The notes under the pieces: generated by a model
The model's input: only the letters and a program-made list of their open reading frames with translations
Database searches by the model: none
What the model was told of the DNA's origin: nothing
From: Micromonospora rhizosphaerae
Lineage (GTDB): Bacteria; Actinomycetota; Actinomycetes; Mycobacteriales; Micromonosporaceae
Length of the DNA: 64,000 nucleotides
Reading direction: 5' to 3'
Assembly (NCBI RefSeq): GCF_900091465.1
Contig: NZ_FMHV01000002.1
Location: 2,604,001-2,668,000 of the forward strand
Shown: positions 8,976 to 18,224 of the stretch, piece by piece
Numbering within the stretch: position 1 is the first letter of the stretch
Layout: every line of letters starts with the position of its first letter
Program-made: the position numbers and the translations under genes

Positions 8976-9088
8976 ACTGTGGCGCGGATCTCATTCGTGA
9001 CCCTTACGGCACCAGCGGCGGCGGCGAGCGCGGCACGGCACCCCCCACCACACGACACCAACCTCACCACCGAAAAGAGGGGTCTCGG

Positions 9089-10402
9089 ATGAGCGTCCCA
9101 ATCCGGCGCCGCCGGTTCGCGGCCATCGCGCTCGCGTCCGTCGCGGTCCTCGCCACCGCCACCGCCTGCGGCGACGACTCGTCGGGCACCGCTGGCAACG
9201 ACGGCCCGATCACCCTCGTCGTCGACGTCTTCGGCGACCAGGGCTTCGGCTACGACGAGCTCTACAAGCAGTACGAAGCGGATCACCCGAACATCAAGAT
9301 CCAGGAGCGGGGCAAGGGTCTCGGCCTCGGTGACTACAACACCCGGCTGACCCAGCAGATCACCGCTGGCTCGGGCGCGGGCGACGTGGTGGCCCTGGAG
9401 GAGGGCACCATCGTCCAGTTCTACGCCCAGGCCGACAAGTTCGTGAACCTCGCCGACTACGGGGCCACCGACCTCAAGGGCAACTTCCTGCCCTGGAAGT
9501 GGGAGCAGGGCACCACCCCCGACGGCAAGGTGCTCGGCCTCGGCACCGACGTCGGCTCGATGGCGCTGTGCTACCGCAGCGACCTGTTCAAGGCCGCCGG
9601 CCTGCCCACCGACCGCGAGCAGGTCGGCGCCCTGTGGGCCACCTGGGACGACTTCATCGCCACCGGCCAGAAGTTCGCCGCCGCCGACAAGAAGCACAAG
9701 TTCGTCGACTCGGCGACCAACTTCTACAACGTGGTGCTGATGCAGATCGCGGGGGCCGGCACCGGCTACACCTACTACGACAAGAGCAACAAGCTGGTCA
9801 TCGGCGACAACCCGGACGTCAAGACGGCGTACGACCTGACCACGAAGATGATCGCGGCGAGCCTGTCCAACAACCTCCAGTCGTTCTCCAACGAGTGGAA
9901 CGCCGGCTTCAAGAACGGCACCTTCGCCACCATCGCCTGCCCAGCGTGGATGACCGGGGTCATCAAGGGTCAGGCCGGCGACGCGGCGGCCGGCAAGTGG
10001 GACATCGCCAAGGCGCCCGGCAGCGGCGGCAACTGGGGCGGCTCCTTCCTGGCCGTGCCCAAGTCGAGCAAGCACGCCAAGGAGGCCGCCGAGCTGGTCA
10101 AGTTCCTGACCAGCGCCAAGGGTCAGATCGAGGCGTTCAAGAAGGTCGGCAACCTGCCGTCCTCGCCGCAGGCGCTGGCGGACTCGGCCGTGGCCGATTC
10201 GACCAACGCCTACTTCAGCAAGGCCCCGGTCGGCAAGATCTTCGCCGCCGGTGCGAGCGAGCTGAAGCCGGTCTACCTCGGCCCGAAGAACAACGGGGTC
10301 CGCACCGCCGTGGAGAACAGCCTCCGCGCGGTGGAGCAGGGCAAGTCCGCCGAGGAGCAGTGGCAGGCGGCGCTGAAGAACGGCGAAGCCGCCGGCAAGT
10401 GA
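9089..10402 (+). CDS. cebE: Cellobiose ABC transporter, solute-binding lipoprotein (CebE-like)
   Basis: Extracytoplasmic family-1 sugar-binding lipoprotein of 437 residues that captures cello-oligosaccharides for the permease pair downstream. A basic n-region (IRRRRF), a hydrophobic core and the lipobox TATAC, with Cys at about residue 27, show lipid anchoring. The mature part has the usual binding-protein landmarks (LTQQITAGSGAGDVVALEEG, SMALCYRSDLFKAAGLP). The ATG has AAGAGGG 7 bases upstream. Substrate assignment comes from the CebR operator and the adjoining beta-glucosidase rather than from the protein itself. No ATPase gene is present; such operons normally share the MsiK ATPase encoded elsewhere. 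Confidence 0.9.
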   Translation: MSVPIRRRRFAAIALASVAVLATATACGDDSSGTAGNDGPITLVVDVFGDQGFGYDELYKQYEADHPNIKIQERGKGLGLGDYNTRLTQQITAGSGAGDVVALEEGTIVQFYAQADKFVNLADYGATDLKGNFLPWKWEQGTTPDGKVLGLGTDVGSMALCYRSDLFKAAGLPTDREQVGALWATWDDFIATGQKFAAADKKHKFVDSATNFYNVVLMQIAGAGTGYTYYDKSNKLVIGDNPDVKTAYDLTTKMIAASLSNNLQSFSNEWNAGFKNGTFATIACPAWMTGVIKGQAGDAAAGKWDIAKAPGSGGNWGGSFLAVPKSSKHAKEAAELVKFLTSAKGQIEAFKKVGNLPSSPQALADSAVADSTNAYFSKAPVGKIFAAGASELKPVYLGPKNNGVRTAVENSLRAVEQGKSAEEQWQAALKNGEAAGK

Positions 10403-10458
10403 CCCGGCCGAGCCGTCCGCGGGTGGCGTCGACTGCGCTGGCTGTCGGCGCCGCCCGC

Positions 10459-10499
10459 GGCGCCCACCCCCGGCGTCCCCCGCGTGGGCGGGTGGCGCC
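10459..10499 (+). other. Intercistronic hairpin between binding-protein and permease genes
   Basis: In the 118-base gap, GGCGCC(C)ACCC at 10459-10469 can pair with GGGTGGCGCC at 10490-10499 with one bulge. A smaller GGCGCC/GGCGCC pair (10447-10452 with 10459-10464) competes with it. Such hairpins between binding protein and permeases often lower permease expression by stabilising the upstream mRNA; that role is inferred. Confidence 0.5.
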
Positions 10500-10520
10500 G
10501 GCCGAGGAGAAGGACGTTCC

Positions 10521-11498
10521 ATGAGTCTCGACCTGCACGCCGCGGCACCACCTGAACACCGACCCGCTCGCACCGCCCGTTCCGCGCCCCGCCGCGTGTC
10601 CCTCACCCGGCTGGACCTGACGTACTCGCCCTACCTGTACGTCCTGCCGTTCTTCGTGATCTTCGCGGTGTTCAGCGCGTACCCCATCGCGTACACGGTG
10701 TGGATCGCGCTGACCGACCGGTCGCCGCTGAACGCGACGATCTCCTTCGTCGGCCTGGACAACTTCGTCGAACTGATCACCGACGACCCGCAGTTCTGGA
10801 ACGCAGTCGTCAACACGTTCGGCATGTTCCTGCTCTCCACCGTGCCCCAGCTGCTGCTGGCGCTGGTGCTGGCCAACGCGCTCAACCGCCGGCTGCGTGC
10901 CCAGACCTTCTTCCGGATGGCGATCGCCATGCCGATCATCACCTCCACCGCGGTGGTCGCGCTGATCTTCTCGATGCTCTACGCCAAGGACTTCGGCCTG
11001 GTCAACTGGGTGCTCGACACCGTCGGCGTGGACCCGATCGACTGGCGGGCCAACCGGTTCGCCTCCTGGTTCGCCATCTCCACCATGGTCGACTGGCGGT
11101 GGGTCGGCTACAACGCCCTGATCTACCTGGCCGCCATGCAGTCCATCAGCAAGGACATGTACGAGGCCGCCGCCCTGGACGGCGCCTCCCGGCGACGCCA
11201 GTTCTGGTCCATCACCATCCCGCAGCTGCGCCCGACGATCATCTTCACTTTGATCATCTCCACCATCGGCGGGTTGCAGCTCTTCACCGAGCCGCTGCTG
11301 TTCACCAGCGGCTCCGGCGGGCTCTCCGGCGGCTCGGAAGGGCAGTTCCAGACCATCACCATGTACCTGCTCGACGTGATGAACCAGCGCTTCCGCTGGG
11401 GGTACGCCGGCGCGGTCGCGCTCGTGCTCTTCGCGCTCATCGCGCTGATGTCGGCGGTGAACTACCTGCTGGCCCGACGCATCAGCTCCGACACGTGA
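10521..11498 (+). CDS. cebF: Cellobiose ABC transporter permease, MalF type (CebF-like)
   Basis: Inner-membrane permease of 325 residues with about six helices, beginning after a cytoplasmic basic stretch. The first helix is around residues 35-60 (YLYVLPFFVIFAVFSAYPI). The conserved EAA loop that contacts the ATPase reads YEAAALDGASRRRQFWSITIP. It pairs with the next gene to form the channel. GAGGAGAAGGA precedes the ATG. The substrate is inferred from the operon. Confidence 0.9.
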   Translation: MSLDLHAAAPPEHRPARTARSAPRRVSLTRLDLTYSPYLYVLPFFVIFAVFSAYPIAYTVWIALTDRSPLNATISFVGLDNFVELITDDPQFWNAVVNTFGMFLLSTVPQLLLALVLANALNRRLRAQTFFRMAIAMPIITSTAVVALIFSMLYAKDFGLVNWVLDTVGVDPIDWRANRFASWFAISTMVDWRWVGYNALIYLAAMQSISKDMYEAAALDGASRRRQFWSITIPQLRPTIIFTLIISTIGGLQLFTEPLLFTSGSGGLSGGSEGQFQTITMYLLDVMNQRFRWGYAGAVALVLFALIALMSAVNYLLARRISSDT

Positions 11499-11507
11499 GG
11501 TGACGAG

Positions 11508-12407
11508 ATGACGACCACCACGCTCCGCCCACCCGTCCGTCCCACCCTGAAGCGGCGCGGCGCCGGCCACTCCGCCGAGCTGCTCTGGAAAGCCAGCCCC
11601 GTGACCTGGTTCGGGCTCGTCCTCGGCGTGATCCTCTCGCTCTTTCCGTTCTACTGGATGATCGTGATCGCCTCGCGGACCAACGACGCGGCCAACTCCT
11701 GGCCGCCACCGTTCCTGCCCGGCGGCAAGCTCGGCGAGAACATCCAGCGCGTGCTGGACAACGGCGACGCCAACATCGTCAAGGGCCTGCTGAACTCGTT
11801 CCTGGTCTCCGGGACGATCACCGTCGCGACGGTCTTCTTCGGCTCCCTCGCCGGCTTCGCCTTCGCCAAGCTCCGCTTCCGCGGCAAGAACGCGCTGCTG
11901 CTGATCATCCTCGCCTCGATGATGGTGCCCATCCAGCTCGGCGTGCTGCCGCTGTACATCCTGATGGCGAAGCTCAACTGGCTGAACACGATGGCCTCGG
12001 TGACCGTGCCCTTCCTCATCGGCGGCTTCGGGATCTTCATGATGCGCCAGTACGCCGAGCAGGCGGTGCCGAACGAGTTGATCGAGGCGGCGCGGGTGGA
12101 CGGCTGCTCCACCTGGCGGGTGTACTGGCACGTGGTGGTGCCGGCCCTGCGTCCCGCCGCCGCGGTGCTCGGACTGCTCACCTTCATGGAGCAGTGGAAC
12201 CAGTTCTTCTGGCCCTTCGTGGTGCTGGCCGACCCGGCCAACCCGACCGTGCAGATCTCCCTGCGCAGTCTCAACACGGCCTACTTCGCCGACAACTCGC
12301 AGATCTTTGCCGGAACGTTGATCGCCACCCTGCCGCTGTTCATCGTGTTCGTCCTGTTCGGCCGCCAGATCATCGGCGGGATCATGGAAGGTGCCGTCAA
12401 GTCGTGA
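11508..12407 (+). CDS. cebG: Cellobiose ABC transporter permease, MalG type (CebG-like)
   Basis: Second permease, 299 residues and six predicted helices. Landmarks are the first helix ([22 protein letters not shown]) and the EAA loop [21 protein letters not shown]. Nine bases separate it from the first permease, with GAGGTGACG as ribosome site. Its stop overlaps the GTG of the beta-glucosidase by four bases (GTGA), so transport and hydrolysis are translationally coupled. Confidence 0.9.
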   Translation: MTTTTLRPPVRPTLKRRGAGHSAELLWKASPVTWFGLVLGVILSLFPFYWMIVIASRTNDAANSWPPPFLPGGKLGENIQRVLDNGDANIVKGLLNSFLVSGTITVATVFFGSLAGFAFAKLRFRGKNALLLIILASMMVPIQLGVLPLYILMAKLNWLNTMASVTVPFLIGGFGIFMMRQYAEQAVPNELIEAARVDGCSTWRVYWHVVVPALRPAAAVLGLLTFMEQWNQFFWPFVVLADPANPTVQISLRSLNTAYFADNSQIFAGTLIATLPLFIVFVLFGRQIIGGIMEGAVKS

Positions 12408-13831
12408 GCAACCCCGCCAGCCCGCTCGGCCTCCTCGACCCGGGACGGCAGCTCGCCTTCCCGCCCGGCTTCCGCTGGGGCGCGGCCACCGCCGCCTACC
12501 AGATCGAGGGGGCGGCCCACGAGGGCGGACGCACCCCGTCGATCTGGGACACGTTCAGCCACACCGAGGGCCGGACGGTGGCCGGGCACACCGGCGACGT
12601 GGCCTGCGACCACTACCACCGGATGCCCGACGACGTCCGGCTGATGGCGGAACTGGGACTCACCTCGTACCGGTTCTCGATCTCCTGGCCCCGGGTGCAG
12701 CCGGGCGGCACGGGCCCGGCGAACCAGGAGGGGCTGGACTTCTACCGGCGGCTGGTCGACGAACTGCTGGCGCACGGCATCGAGCCCTGGCTCACCCTCT
12801 ACCACTGGGACCTGGCCCAGCCGCTGGAGGACACCGGCGGCTGGCCCGCCCGGGACACCGCCGGCCGGTTCGCCGACTACGCCCAGCTCGTCGCGGACGC
12901 CCTCGGCGACCGGGTGCGCTACTGGACCACCCTCAACGAGCCGTGGTGCTCGGCGTTCCTCGGTTACGGCTCCGGCGTGCACGCCCCGGGGCGCTCCGAC
13001 GGGGCGGACGCCGTCCGGGCCGGCCACCACCTGATGCTCGGCCACGGGCTGGCCGTGCAGGCGCTGCGGGCGTCCCGCCCGGAGGCCCAGCTCGGCATTA
13101 CGCTCAACCTCTACCCGGTCACCCCGGCCACCGACGCGGACAGCGACATCGACGCCGCCCGGCGCATCGACGGGCTGGCGAACCGATTTTTCCTGGATCC
13201 GGTGCTGCGCGGGTGGTACCCGGCGGACCTGACGGCCGACCTGCGCCGGGTCAGCGACTTCGGGCACGTCCGGGACGGCGATCTGGAGATCATCTCCACC
13301 CCGCTGGACTTGGTCGGGGTCAACTACTACAGCCGGCACGTGGTCGCCGCGCCGGTGCCCCTCGCCGAGCCCGAGGCGTACTGGCGGGGGCCGTCGTGCT
13401 GGCCGGGCAGCGAGGACGTCCGGTTCGTCACCCGGGGCATACCGGTCACCGACATGGACTGGGAGATCGACGCGCCCGGACTGGTCGAGACGCTGGAACG
13501 GGTCCACCGGGACTACACCGACCTGCCGCTTTACGTCACCGAGAACGGCTCCGCCTTCGTCGACCGGCTGGTCGACGGCCGCGTCGACGACCCCGAGCGG
13601 CTGGCGTACTTCGACGCGCACCTGCGCGCCGCCCACGCGGCGATCAGCGCCGGGGTGCCGTTGAAGGGCTACTTCGCCTGGTCACTGCTGGACAACTTCG
13701 AGTGGGCGTTCGGCTACACCAAGCGCTTCGGCATGGTCTACGTCGACTACGACAACCAGGCCCGGATCCCCAAGTCCAGCGCCAGGTGGTACGCCGACGT
13801 GATCCGACGCAACGGGCTGGCCGCACAATAG
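12404..13831 (+). CDS. bglC: GH1 beta-glucosidase, intracellular (BglC-like)
   Basis: Cytoplasmic family-1 glycoside hydrolase (475 residues) that splits imported cellobiose to glucose. The acid/base motif TLNEP has Glu at about 179, and the nucleophile motif YVTENG has Glu at about 380. The substrate-site signature [15 protein letters not shown] near residue 23 and [13 protein letters not shown] near the end are typical. No signal peptide is present. The GTG at 12404 is chosen for the 4-base overlap with the upstream permease and because it gives the family N-terminus. The hydrolase also removes the inducer, so it would feed back on CebR. Confidence 0.95.
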   Translation: MSNPASPLGLLDPGRQLAFPPGFRWGAATAAYQIEGAAHEGGRTPSIWDTFSHTEGRTVAGHTGDVACDHYHRMPDDVRLMAELGLTSYRFSISWPRVQPGGTGPANQEGLDFYRRLVDELLAHGIEPWLTLYHWDLAQPLEDTGGWPARDTAGRFADYAQLVADALGDRVRYWTTLNEPWCSAFLGYGSGVHAPGRSDGADAVRAGHHLMLGHGLAVQALRASRPEAQLGITLNLYPVTPATDADSDIDAARRIDGLANRFFLDPVLRGWYPADLTADLRRVSDFGHVRDGDLEIISTPLDLVGVNYYSRHVVAAPVPLAEPEAYWRGPSCWPGSEDVRFVTRGIPVTDMDWEIDAPGLVETLERVHRDYTDLPLYVTENGSAFVDRLVDGRVDDPERLAYFDAHLRAAHAAISAGVPLKGYFAWSLLDNFEWAFGYTKRFGMVYVDYDNQARIPKSSARWYADVIRRNGLAAQ

Positions 13832-13883
13832 GCTCCAGGCCAGGCAGTAACGGGCGGCCCGGCACCGATGCCGTTGGAGGTAC

Positions 13884-13899
13884 CGGGCGGGCCCGCCCG
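13884..13899. repeat. Perfect 16-base GC palindrome ahead of the repressor gene
   Basis: CGGGCGGGCCCGCCCG is fully self-complementary and sits 19 bases before the repressor start codon, in the 86-base gap after the beta-glucosidase. It differs from the CebR box. It could slow read-through or bind another factor; no function is shown. Confidence 0.4.
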
Positions 13900-13917
13900 A
13901 GGTCGGAGGAGCAGACG

Positions 13918-14964
13918 ATGACAACGCAGCGCACCCGCTCGCTCGGGCGCCCGACCCTCGACGCGGTCGCCGCCCGCGCCGGCGTGGGGCGCGGCACCGT
14001 CTCTCGCGTGGTCAACGGCTCGCCCCAGGTCAGCCCCGAGGCCCGGGCCGCCGTCCAGGCGGCGATCGCCGAGCTCGGGTACGTGCCGAACCGGGCCGCG
14101 CGGGCGCTGGTGACCCAGCGGACCGACTCGGTGGCGCTGGTGGTCTCCGAGTCCGGTGAGCGGGTCTTCACCGAGCCGTTCTTCGCCGGCATCGTGCGGG
14201 GCGTCAGCTCCGGACTGCTGGACACCCCGATGCAGCTCTGGCTGGCCATGGTGCAGTCGCCGCTCGAGCGGGAACGGGTCGTGCACCACCTGACCAACCA
14301 GCACGTCGACGGCGTCCTGCTGCTCTCGCTTCACGACGCCGACCCGCTGCCCACCCTGCTGGAGGAGCGTGGCCTGCCGACCGTGCTCGGCGGTCGCCCG
14401 GCCCGGATGCTGAAGCCTGGCGCCCCGCCGGCCTGGTACGTCGACGTGGACAACGTCGGCGGAGCCCGGCAGGCGGTGGAGCACCTGGCCCGCCAGGGCC
14501 GCCGCCGGATCGCCCACATCGCCGGCCCGCAGGACATGGGCGCCGGCGTGGCGCGGTTGGCCGGCTACCGGGAGGCGGTCCGGGCGGCCGGTGCCGGTAC
14601 CGACGAGGACCTGGTCGCGTACGGCGACTTCACCGAGGGCAGTGGCACCGCCTGCATGCGCCGGCTGCTGGAGATCCGCCCGGACCTGGACGCGGTCTTC
14701 GTCGCCTCCGACCTGATGGCGTTCGGTGCCCTGCGTACGCTGCGCGAGGCCGGCCGGCGGGTCCCCGAGGACGTGGCGGTGGTGGGCTTCGACGACGCCC
14801 CGATCGCCCGGCAGGCCGAGCCGCCGCTGACCACGGTCTTCCAGCCGGTGGAGGAGATGGGCCGCCAGATGGCCCGGCTGCTGGTCTCCCGGATCAGTGG
14901 CGAGGAGGTCCCGAGCCGGCACGTCCTCCTGCCGACCGAACTCGTCCACCGCGCCTCCGCCTGA
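13918..14964 (+). CDS. cebR: LacI-family repressor of the cellobiose operon (CebR-like)
   Basis: A 348-residue regulator. The N-terminal LacI headpiece (about residues 11-60) reads PTLDAVAARAGVGRGTVSRV and includes the hinge ELGYVPNRAARAL. A periplasmic-binding-protein-like sugar-sensing core follows, ending with the family signature VPEDVAVVGFDDAPIA. GGAGGA lies 7 bases before the ATG. CebR proteins repress cebEFG-bglC and release DNA when cellobiose or cellotriose binds. The matching operator upstream of cebE and the gene order, with the repressor last as a separate cistron, support the assignment. Confidence 0.9.
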   Translation: MTTQRTRSLGRPTLDAVAARAGVGRGTVSRVVNGSPQVSPEARAAVQAAIAELGYVPNRAARALVTQRTDSVALVVSESGERVFTEPFFAGIVRGVSSGLLDTPMQLWLAMVQSPLERERVVHHLTNQHVDGVLLLSLHDADPLPTLLEERGLPTVLGGRPARMLKPGAPPAWYVDVDNVGGARQAVEHLARQGRRRIAHIAGPQDMGAGVARLAGYREAVRAAGAGTDEDLVAYGDFTEGSGTACMRRLLEIRPDLDAVFVASDLMAFGALRTLREAGRRVPEDVAVVGFDDAPIARQAEPPLTTVFQPVEEMGRQMARLLVSRISGEEVPSRHVLLPTELVHRASA

Positions 14965-14989
14965 CCGGCGGGCGCGAGCCCGGCGGTGG

Positions 14990-16078
14990 TTACTTCCCGC
15001 GGACCGCGTGGAGGCCGTGGTCGACCAGCGGGGCGACCATGTCGCCGATGCGGTCGAAGCCGCTGCCGAGGGTCTGCCCGAGGGTGTGCCGGTAGTGGAT
15101 CCCCTCGCAGATCACCGCGAGCTTGAAGCAGCCGAGCGCGACGTGCCAGTGCAGCGGCCCCACGTTGACGTCGCTGCGACCGGCGTACCGCTCGATCAGC
15201 TCGGCGCCGGTGGGGAAACCGGCCCGCGGACCGAGCCCGTCGGCCACCGGGTTGCCGTCGGCGGCGTCGCTGTCCCCGAGCACGTCCCAGTACGTCAGCA
15301 GCAGCCCCAGGTCGGCCAGCGGATCGCCGAGGGTGGCCATCTCCCAGTCCAGCACCGCCCGGACGGAGACCGGGTCGACCGAGGCCAGGAGGTTGTCCAG
15401 CCGGTAGTCGCCGTGCACGATCCGCCCCGCGTTGGCGCCCTCGGGCACAGTCTCCGCGAGCGCGTCCCGCAGCTCGTCGATCCCGGGCAGCGGGCGGCTG
15501 CGGGAGCGGTCGAGCTGGCCGGCCCAGCGGCGTACCTGCCGGCCGAGGTAGCCCTCTGGCCGACCGAAGTCGGCCAGCCCCACCGCGGCCGGCTCGACCA
15601 TGTGCAGCGCGGCGAGGGTGTCCATCATCGCCATCGCCAGGTCGCGCCGCTGCCCGGCGGTGAGCGGGTCGGTCTGCGACCGGCTTCGGAACACCTCGCC
15701 GTCGACCTTCTCCATCAGGTAGAACGGTGCGCCGATCACCTCGTCGTCGGCGCAGTACAGCAGCGCCGCCGGCACCGGCACCTCGGTCGGGGTCAGCGCG
15801 GAGATCACCCGGTGCTCGCGGGCCATGTCGTGCGCGGTGGCCAGCACGTGCCCGAGCGGCGGCCGGCGCAGCACGAACTCCTGCTCGCCGGCGCGAACCA
15901 GGTACGTCAGGTTGGACTTGCCGCCGGCGATCAGCCGGGCCGACAGCGGGCCGGTGACCAGCTCGGGCCGGTGCTCGGCCAGGTACGCGGCGAGCCGGTC
16001 GAGGTCCAGCCCCTTCGGAGACCGGCCGGACTCCGGGCCGGTCGGGGTCTGGGGTGCGTCGACGGCCGGTTCGGTCAT
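14990..16078 (-). CDS. Phosphotransferase (APH/choline-kinase-like) family protein
   Basis: Kinase-fold enzyme (362 residues) of the ACAD10/11-like APH family. The ATP-binding N-lobe includes GGKSNLTYLV and FVLRRPP, the catalytic loop is IVHGDYRLDN, and the metal-binding motif VLDWEMATLGDPLADLG follows. The tail contains LGCFKLAVICEGIHYR, which is characteristic of this subfamily. Natural substrates are unknown; partners are often acyl-CoA dehydrogenases, none of which is adjacent. The ATG at 16078 has no strong ribosome site. It is convergent with the repressor gene (25-base gap) and divergent from the ACT-domain gene. Confidence 0.85.
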   Translation of the reverse strand: MTEPAVDAPQTPTGPESGRSPKGLDLDRLAAYLAEHRPELVTGPLSARLIAGGKSNLTYLVRAGEQEFVLRRPPLGHVLATAHDMAREHRVISALTPTEVPVPAALLYCADDEVIGAPFYLMEKVDGEVFRSRSQTDPLTAGQRRDLAMAMMDTLAALHMVEPAAVGLADFGRPEGYLGRQVRRWAGQLDRSRSRPLPGIDELRDALAETVPEGANAGRIVHGDYRLDNLLASVDPVSVRAVLDWEMATLGDPLADLGLLLTYWDVLGDSDAADGNPVADGLGPRAGFPTGAELIERYAGRSDVNVGPLHWHVALGCFKLAVICEGIHYRHTLGQTLGSGFDRIGDMVAPLVDHGLHAVRGK

Positions 16079-16228
16079 CCGGATAGTTGATGGCAGCTCA
16101 GCTTTGTTGTCAAGGTCGGATTTTCCGGTCGGGACATGCCGCGGCAACAGGGGCGAAATGGTCAATCGGCAGGCTGGTGTCCAGCCAGCCAGCCGCCGCG
16201 GCCGGCCCGCCGAGCGGAGGTACCAGAC

Positions 16229-16933
16229 ATGTTGCTGAGAGTTCGGGTGACCCTGCCGGACCGACCGGGCACGCTCGGCCAGGTGGCCCGGACACTCGGC
16301 GTCTCCGGCGCCGACATCGTCCAGGTGGTCGTCCTGGAACGGCTCGGCGGGCGGGCAGTGGACGACTTCACCGTGGTCTGGCCGGGGGCGGCGCGGGTGG
16401 AGCGGCTGCTGGCAGGCCTCGCCGCCATCCCCGGCGTACGGGTGGACGGGGTGTGGCGGGCGATCGGCGCGCCGACCACCGTCGGCCAGGACGCCGAACT
16501 GCTCGCACAGGTCGCCGCGAACCGGACCGACGGGGTGGCCACCCTGGTCGACGCGGTGCCCGGGCTGCTCGCCGCGGACTGGGCGGTGGCCGCGGTCGTA
16601 CCCCTGGACTGGGCCTCCCGCAGCGGCGGGGCGGGTGGGGCGATGGTCGGGTACGCCAGCTGGCGGGCCACGGTCCCGCCCCGGCTGCCACAGGTGACCC
16701 CGCTGCGGGCCCGGTCGATGACCACCGCCGACGGCAACCACTACGCGGTCGCGCCGTTCGGCCGGGCCGGGCTGGTGCTGGTCGTGGCCCGGGACCACAC
16801 CGAGCCGCTGGCCGCCCCCGCGTTCCACGCCACCGAGGTGGACCGGCTCGCCCAGCTCGTCCGGGCCAGCGCGGTGATCCTCGGCGACCGCCTTGACCTG
16901 GTCGGCGCCCCGCCCGTGACCAGCGTCACCTGA
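16229..16933 (+). CDS. ACT-domain protein
   Basis: A 234-residue protein whose first 75 residues form an ACT domain (LLRVRVTLPDRPGTLGQVAR, then DIVQVVVLERL), the fold that binds amino acids or other small ligands. The remainder resembles a GAF-like or degenerate sensory domain, with no catalytic motif. CGGAGG lies 8 bases before the ATG at 16229. It is followed after 81 bases by a second ACT protein on the same strand, so the two probably work together. Ligand unknown. Confidence 0.8.
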   Translation: MLLRVRVTLPDRPGTLGQVARTLGVSGADIVQVVVLERLGGRAVDDFTVVWPGAARVERLLAGLAAIPGVRVDGVWRAIGAPTTVGQDAELLAQVAANRTDGVATLVDAVPGLLAADWAVAAVVPLDWASRSGGAGGAMVGYASWRATVPPRLPQVTPLRARSMTTADGNHYAVAPFGRAGLVLVVARDHTEPLAAPAFHATEVDRLAQLVRASAVILGDRLDLVGAPPVTSVT

Positions 16934-17014
16934 CCGGTTCCCGCCGCGTCACCGACGGGCAACGGCGTTGCAACAGCCGCCCGGCAGGGTCTTGTGGTGA
17001 GGAAGGGAGCAGAC

Positions 17015-18070
17015 ATGGCGCTATGGCGGATCCGAGCCACTGTGGACGACCGACCGGGCTACCTGTCGGTGCTCACGGCGAGCCTCGCGTTGCGCGGGGT
17101 CAACATCCTCACCGTGCAGGTGCACACCACCGAACTGGGGGCCGTCGACGACTTCCTGGTCGACGCGCCGGACCGGCTCGACGAGGCCGACCTGTTGGCC
17201 GCCGTCGAGCGGGGCAGGGGGCGGGACTGCTGGGTCGCGCGCAGCGAGGCGCGCGGCCTGGCCGACCAGCCCACCCGGGTGCTCGGCCTGGCCAGCCGGC
17301 TGGTCCGGGACCCGGACGCGACCGGGGAGGCGTTGCGCGCCCTGCTCGCAGCGGACACGGTGACCTGGCGACCGGTGCCGGTCGGCGCCCGCTCCGGGAT
17401 CGGCGCCGCGACGATGCTGCTGGCCGACCCGACCGGCGGGTCGTTCGAGCTGCGCCGGGCCGCGCCCAGCTTCACCCCGGCCGAGTACGCCCGGGCGCAG
17501 GCGCTGGTCGAGCTGGCGGCGACCGTGACCCGCCGGTCGGCGGACCTGGTCACCCTGCTCCTGCCCGACGGGGCGGAGCTTGCCGTACGCCCGGCGACGG
17601 CGGACGACCTGCCGGGCGTGGTGGAGCTGCACGGGTCCTGCTCGGCGCGGAGTCGGCAGCGGCGCTACCTGAGCGCGGCCGCGTGCCCGCCCGCGCCGCG
17701 GCTGCGCCGGCTGCTCGAACCGGCACGCGGCCTCACCCTGGTCGCGACGGACTCGGGCGGGGCGGCGGATCCGGTCGTCGCGATGGCGAACCTCCTGGCG
17801 GAGGGGGACGAGGCCGAGGTGGCGCTGCTGGTCCGGGACGACTGGCAGCGGCGCGGGATCGGCACGGCCCTGCTCCGCCGGCTGGCCGGGCACGCCGAGC
17901 GGGCCGGGTACGCGGCGCTGGCGCTGCACATCCAGGCGGAGAACGCGCCGATGCTGCGGACCCTGGCCCGGCTGGGCCGGCCGACGCGGCTGGAGCGGGA
18001 CGGTTCCCTGCTGAGCGCGACGGTGCCGCTGGTGGCCGACGCGACCGCCGGGGCGGACCGGGCATGGTGA
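17015..18070 (+). CDS. ACT-domain protein fused to GNAT acetyltransferase
   Basis: A 351-residue fusion. Residues 1-75 are an ACT domain (WRIRATVDDRPGYLSVLTAS, then GVNILTVQVHT). A linker domain of the same type as in the preceding gene follows. The last 150 residues are a GNAT acetyltransferase with the acetyl-CoA loop RDDWQRRGIGTALLRRL. The pair resembles amino-acid-regulated lysine acetyltransferases of actinobacteria (ACT-GNAT type, such as AAPatA), where amino-acid binding controls protein acetylation. GGAAGGGAG precedes the ATG. The 3' end carries a short tandem duplication. Confidence 0.85.
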   Translation: MALWRIRATVDDRPGYLSVLTASLALRGVNILTVQVHTTELGAVDDFLVDAPDRLDEADLLAAVERGRGRDCWVARSEARGLADQPTRVLGLASRLVRDPDATGEALRALLAADTVTWRPVPVGARSGIGAATMLLADPTGGSFELRRAAPSFTPAEYARAQALVELAATVTRRSADLVTLLLPDGAELAVRPATADDLPGVVELHGSCSARSRQRRYLSAAACPPAPRLRRLLEPARGLTLVATDSGGAADPVVAMANLLAEGDEAEVALLVRDDWQRRGIGTALLRRLAGHAERAGYAALALHIQAENAPMLRTLARLGRPTRLERDGSLLSATVPLVADATAGADRAW

Positions 18071-18109
18071 GCTGCCCGACCGCCGGGGCGGACCGGGCAT
18101 GGTGAGCTG
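18042..18109 (+). repeat. Tandem 33-base duplication with 35-base period at the 3' end of the ACT-GNAT gene
   Basis: Bases 18042-18074 recur exactly at 18077-18109. The first copy contains the stop codon, so the second copy is non-coding. It looks like a recent slippage or unequal-exchange event. Confidence 0.9.
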
Positions 18110-18183
18110 ACTGGACGCCGGTGCCGGGTGGTGCACCCGGTGCCGGCGACAGGGCCGACCTCCGGTGCGGGGGGCGGCGAAAC

Positions 18184-18212
18184 GGCAGGGCCCCCGGTGC
18201 GGGGGCCCTGCC
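18184..18212. terminator. Bidirectional hairpin terminator
   Basis: A perfect 13-base-pair stem (GGCAGGGCCCCCG with CGGGGGCCCTGCC, loop GTG) lies between the convergent ACT-GNAT and aldehyde-dehydrogenase genes. No U-tract follows, as is usual in actinobacteria. Confidence 0.75.
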
Positions 18213-18224
18213 CAGGTCCGTCGG

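Noticed and set aside
13884..13899. CebR operator in front of cebR
   Set aside because: The 16-base palindrome is pure G/C and does not match the TGGGAGCGCTCCCA core, so autoregulation through it is not supported.
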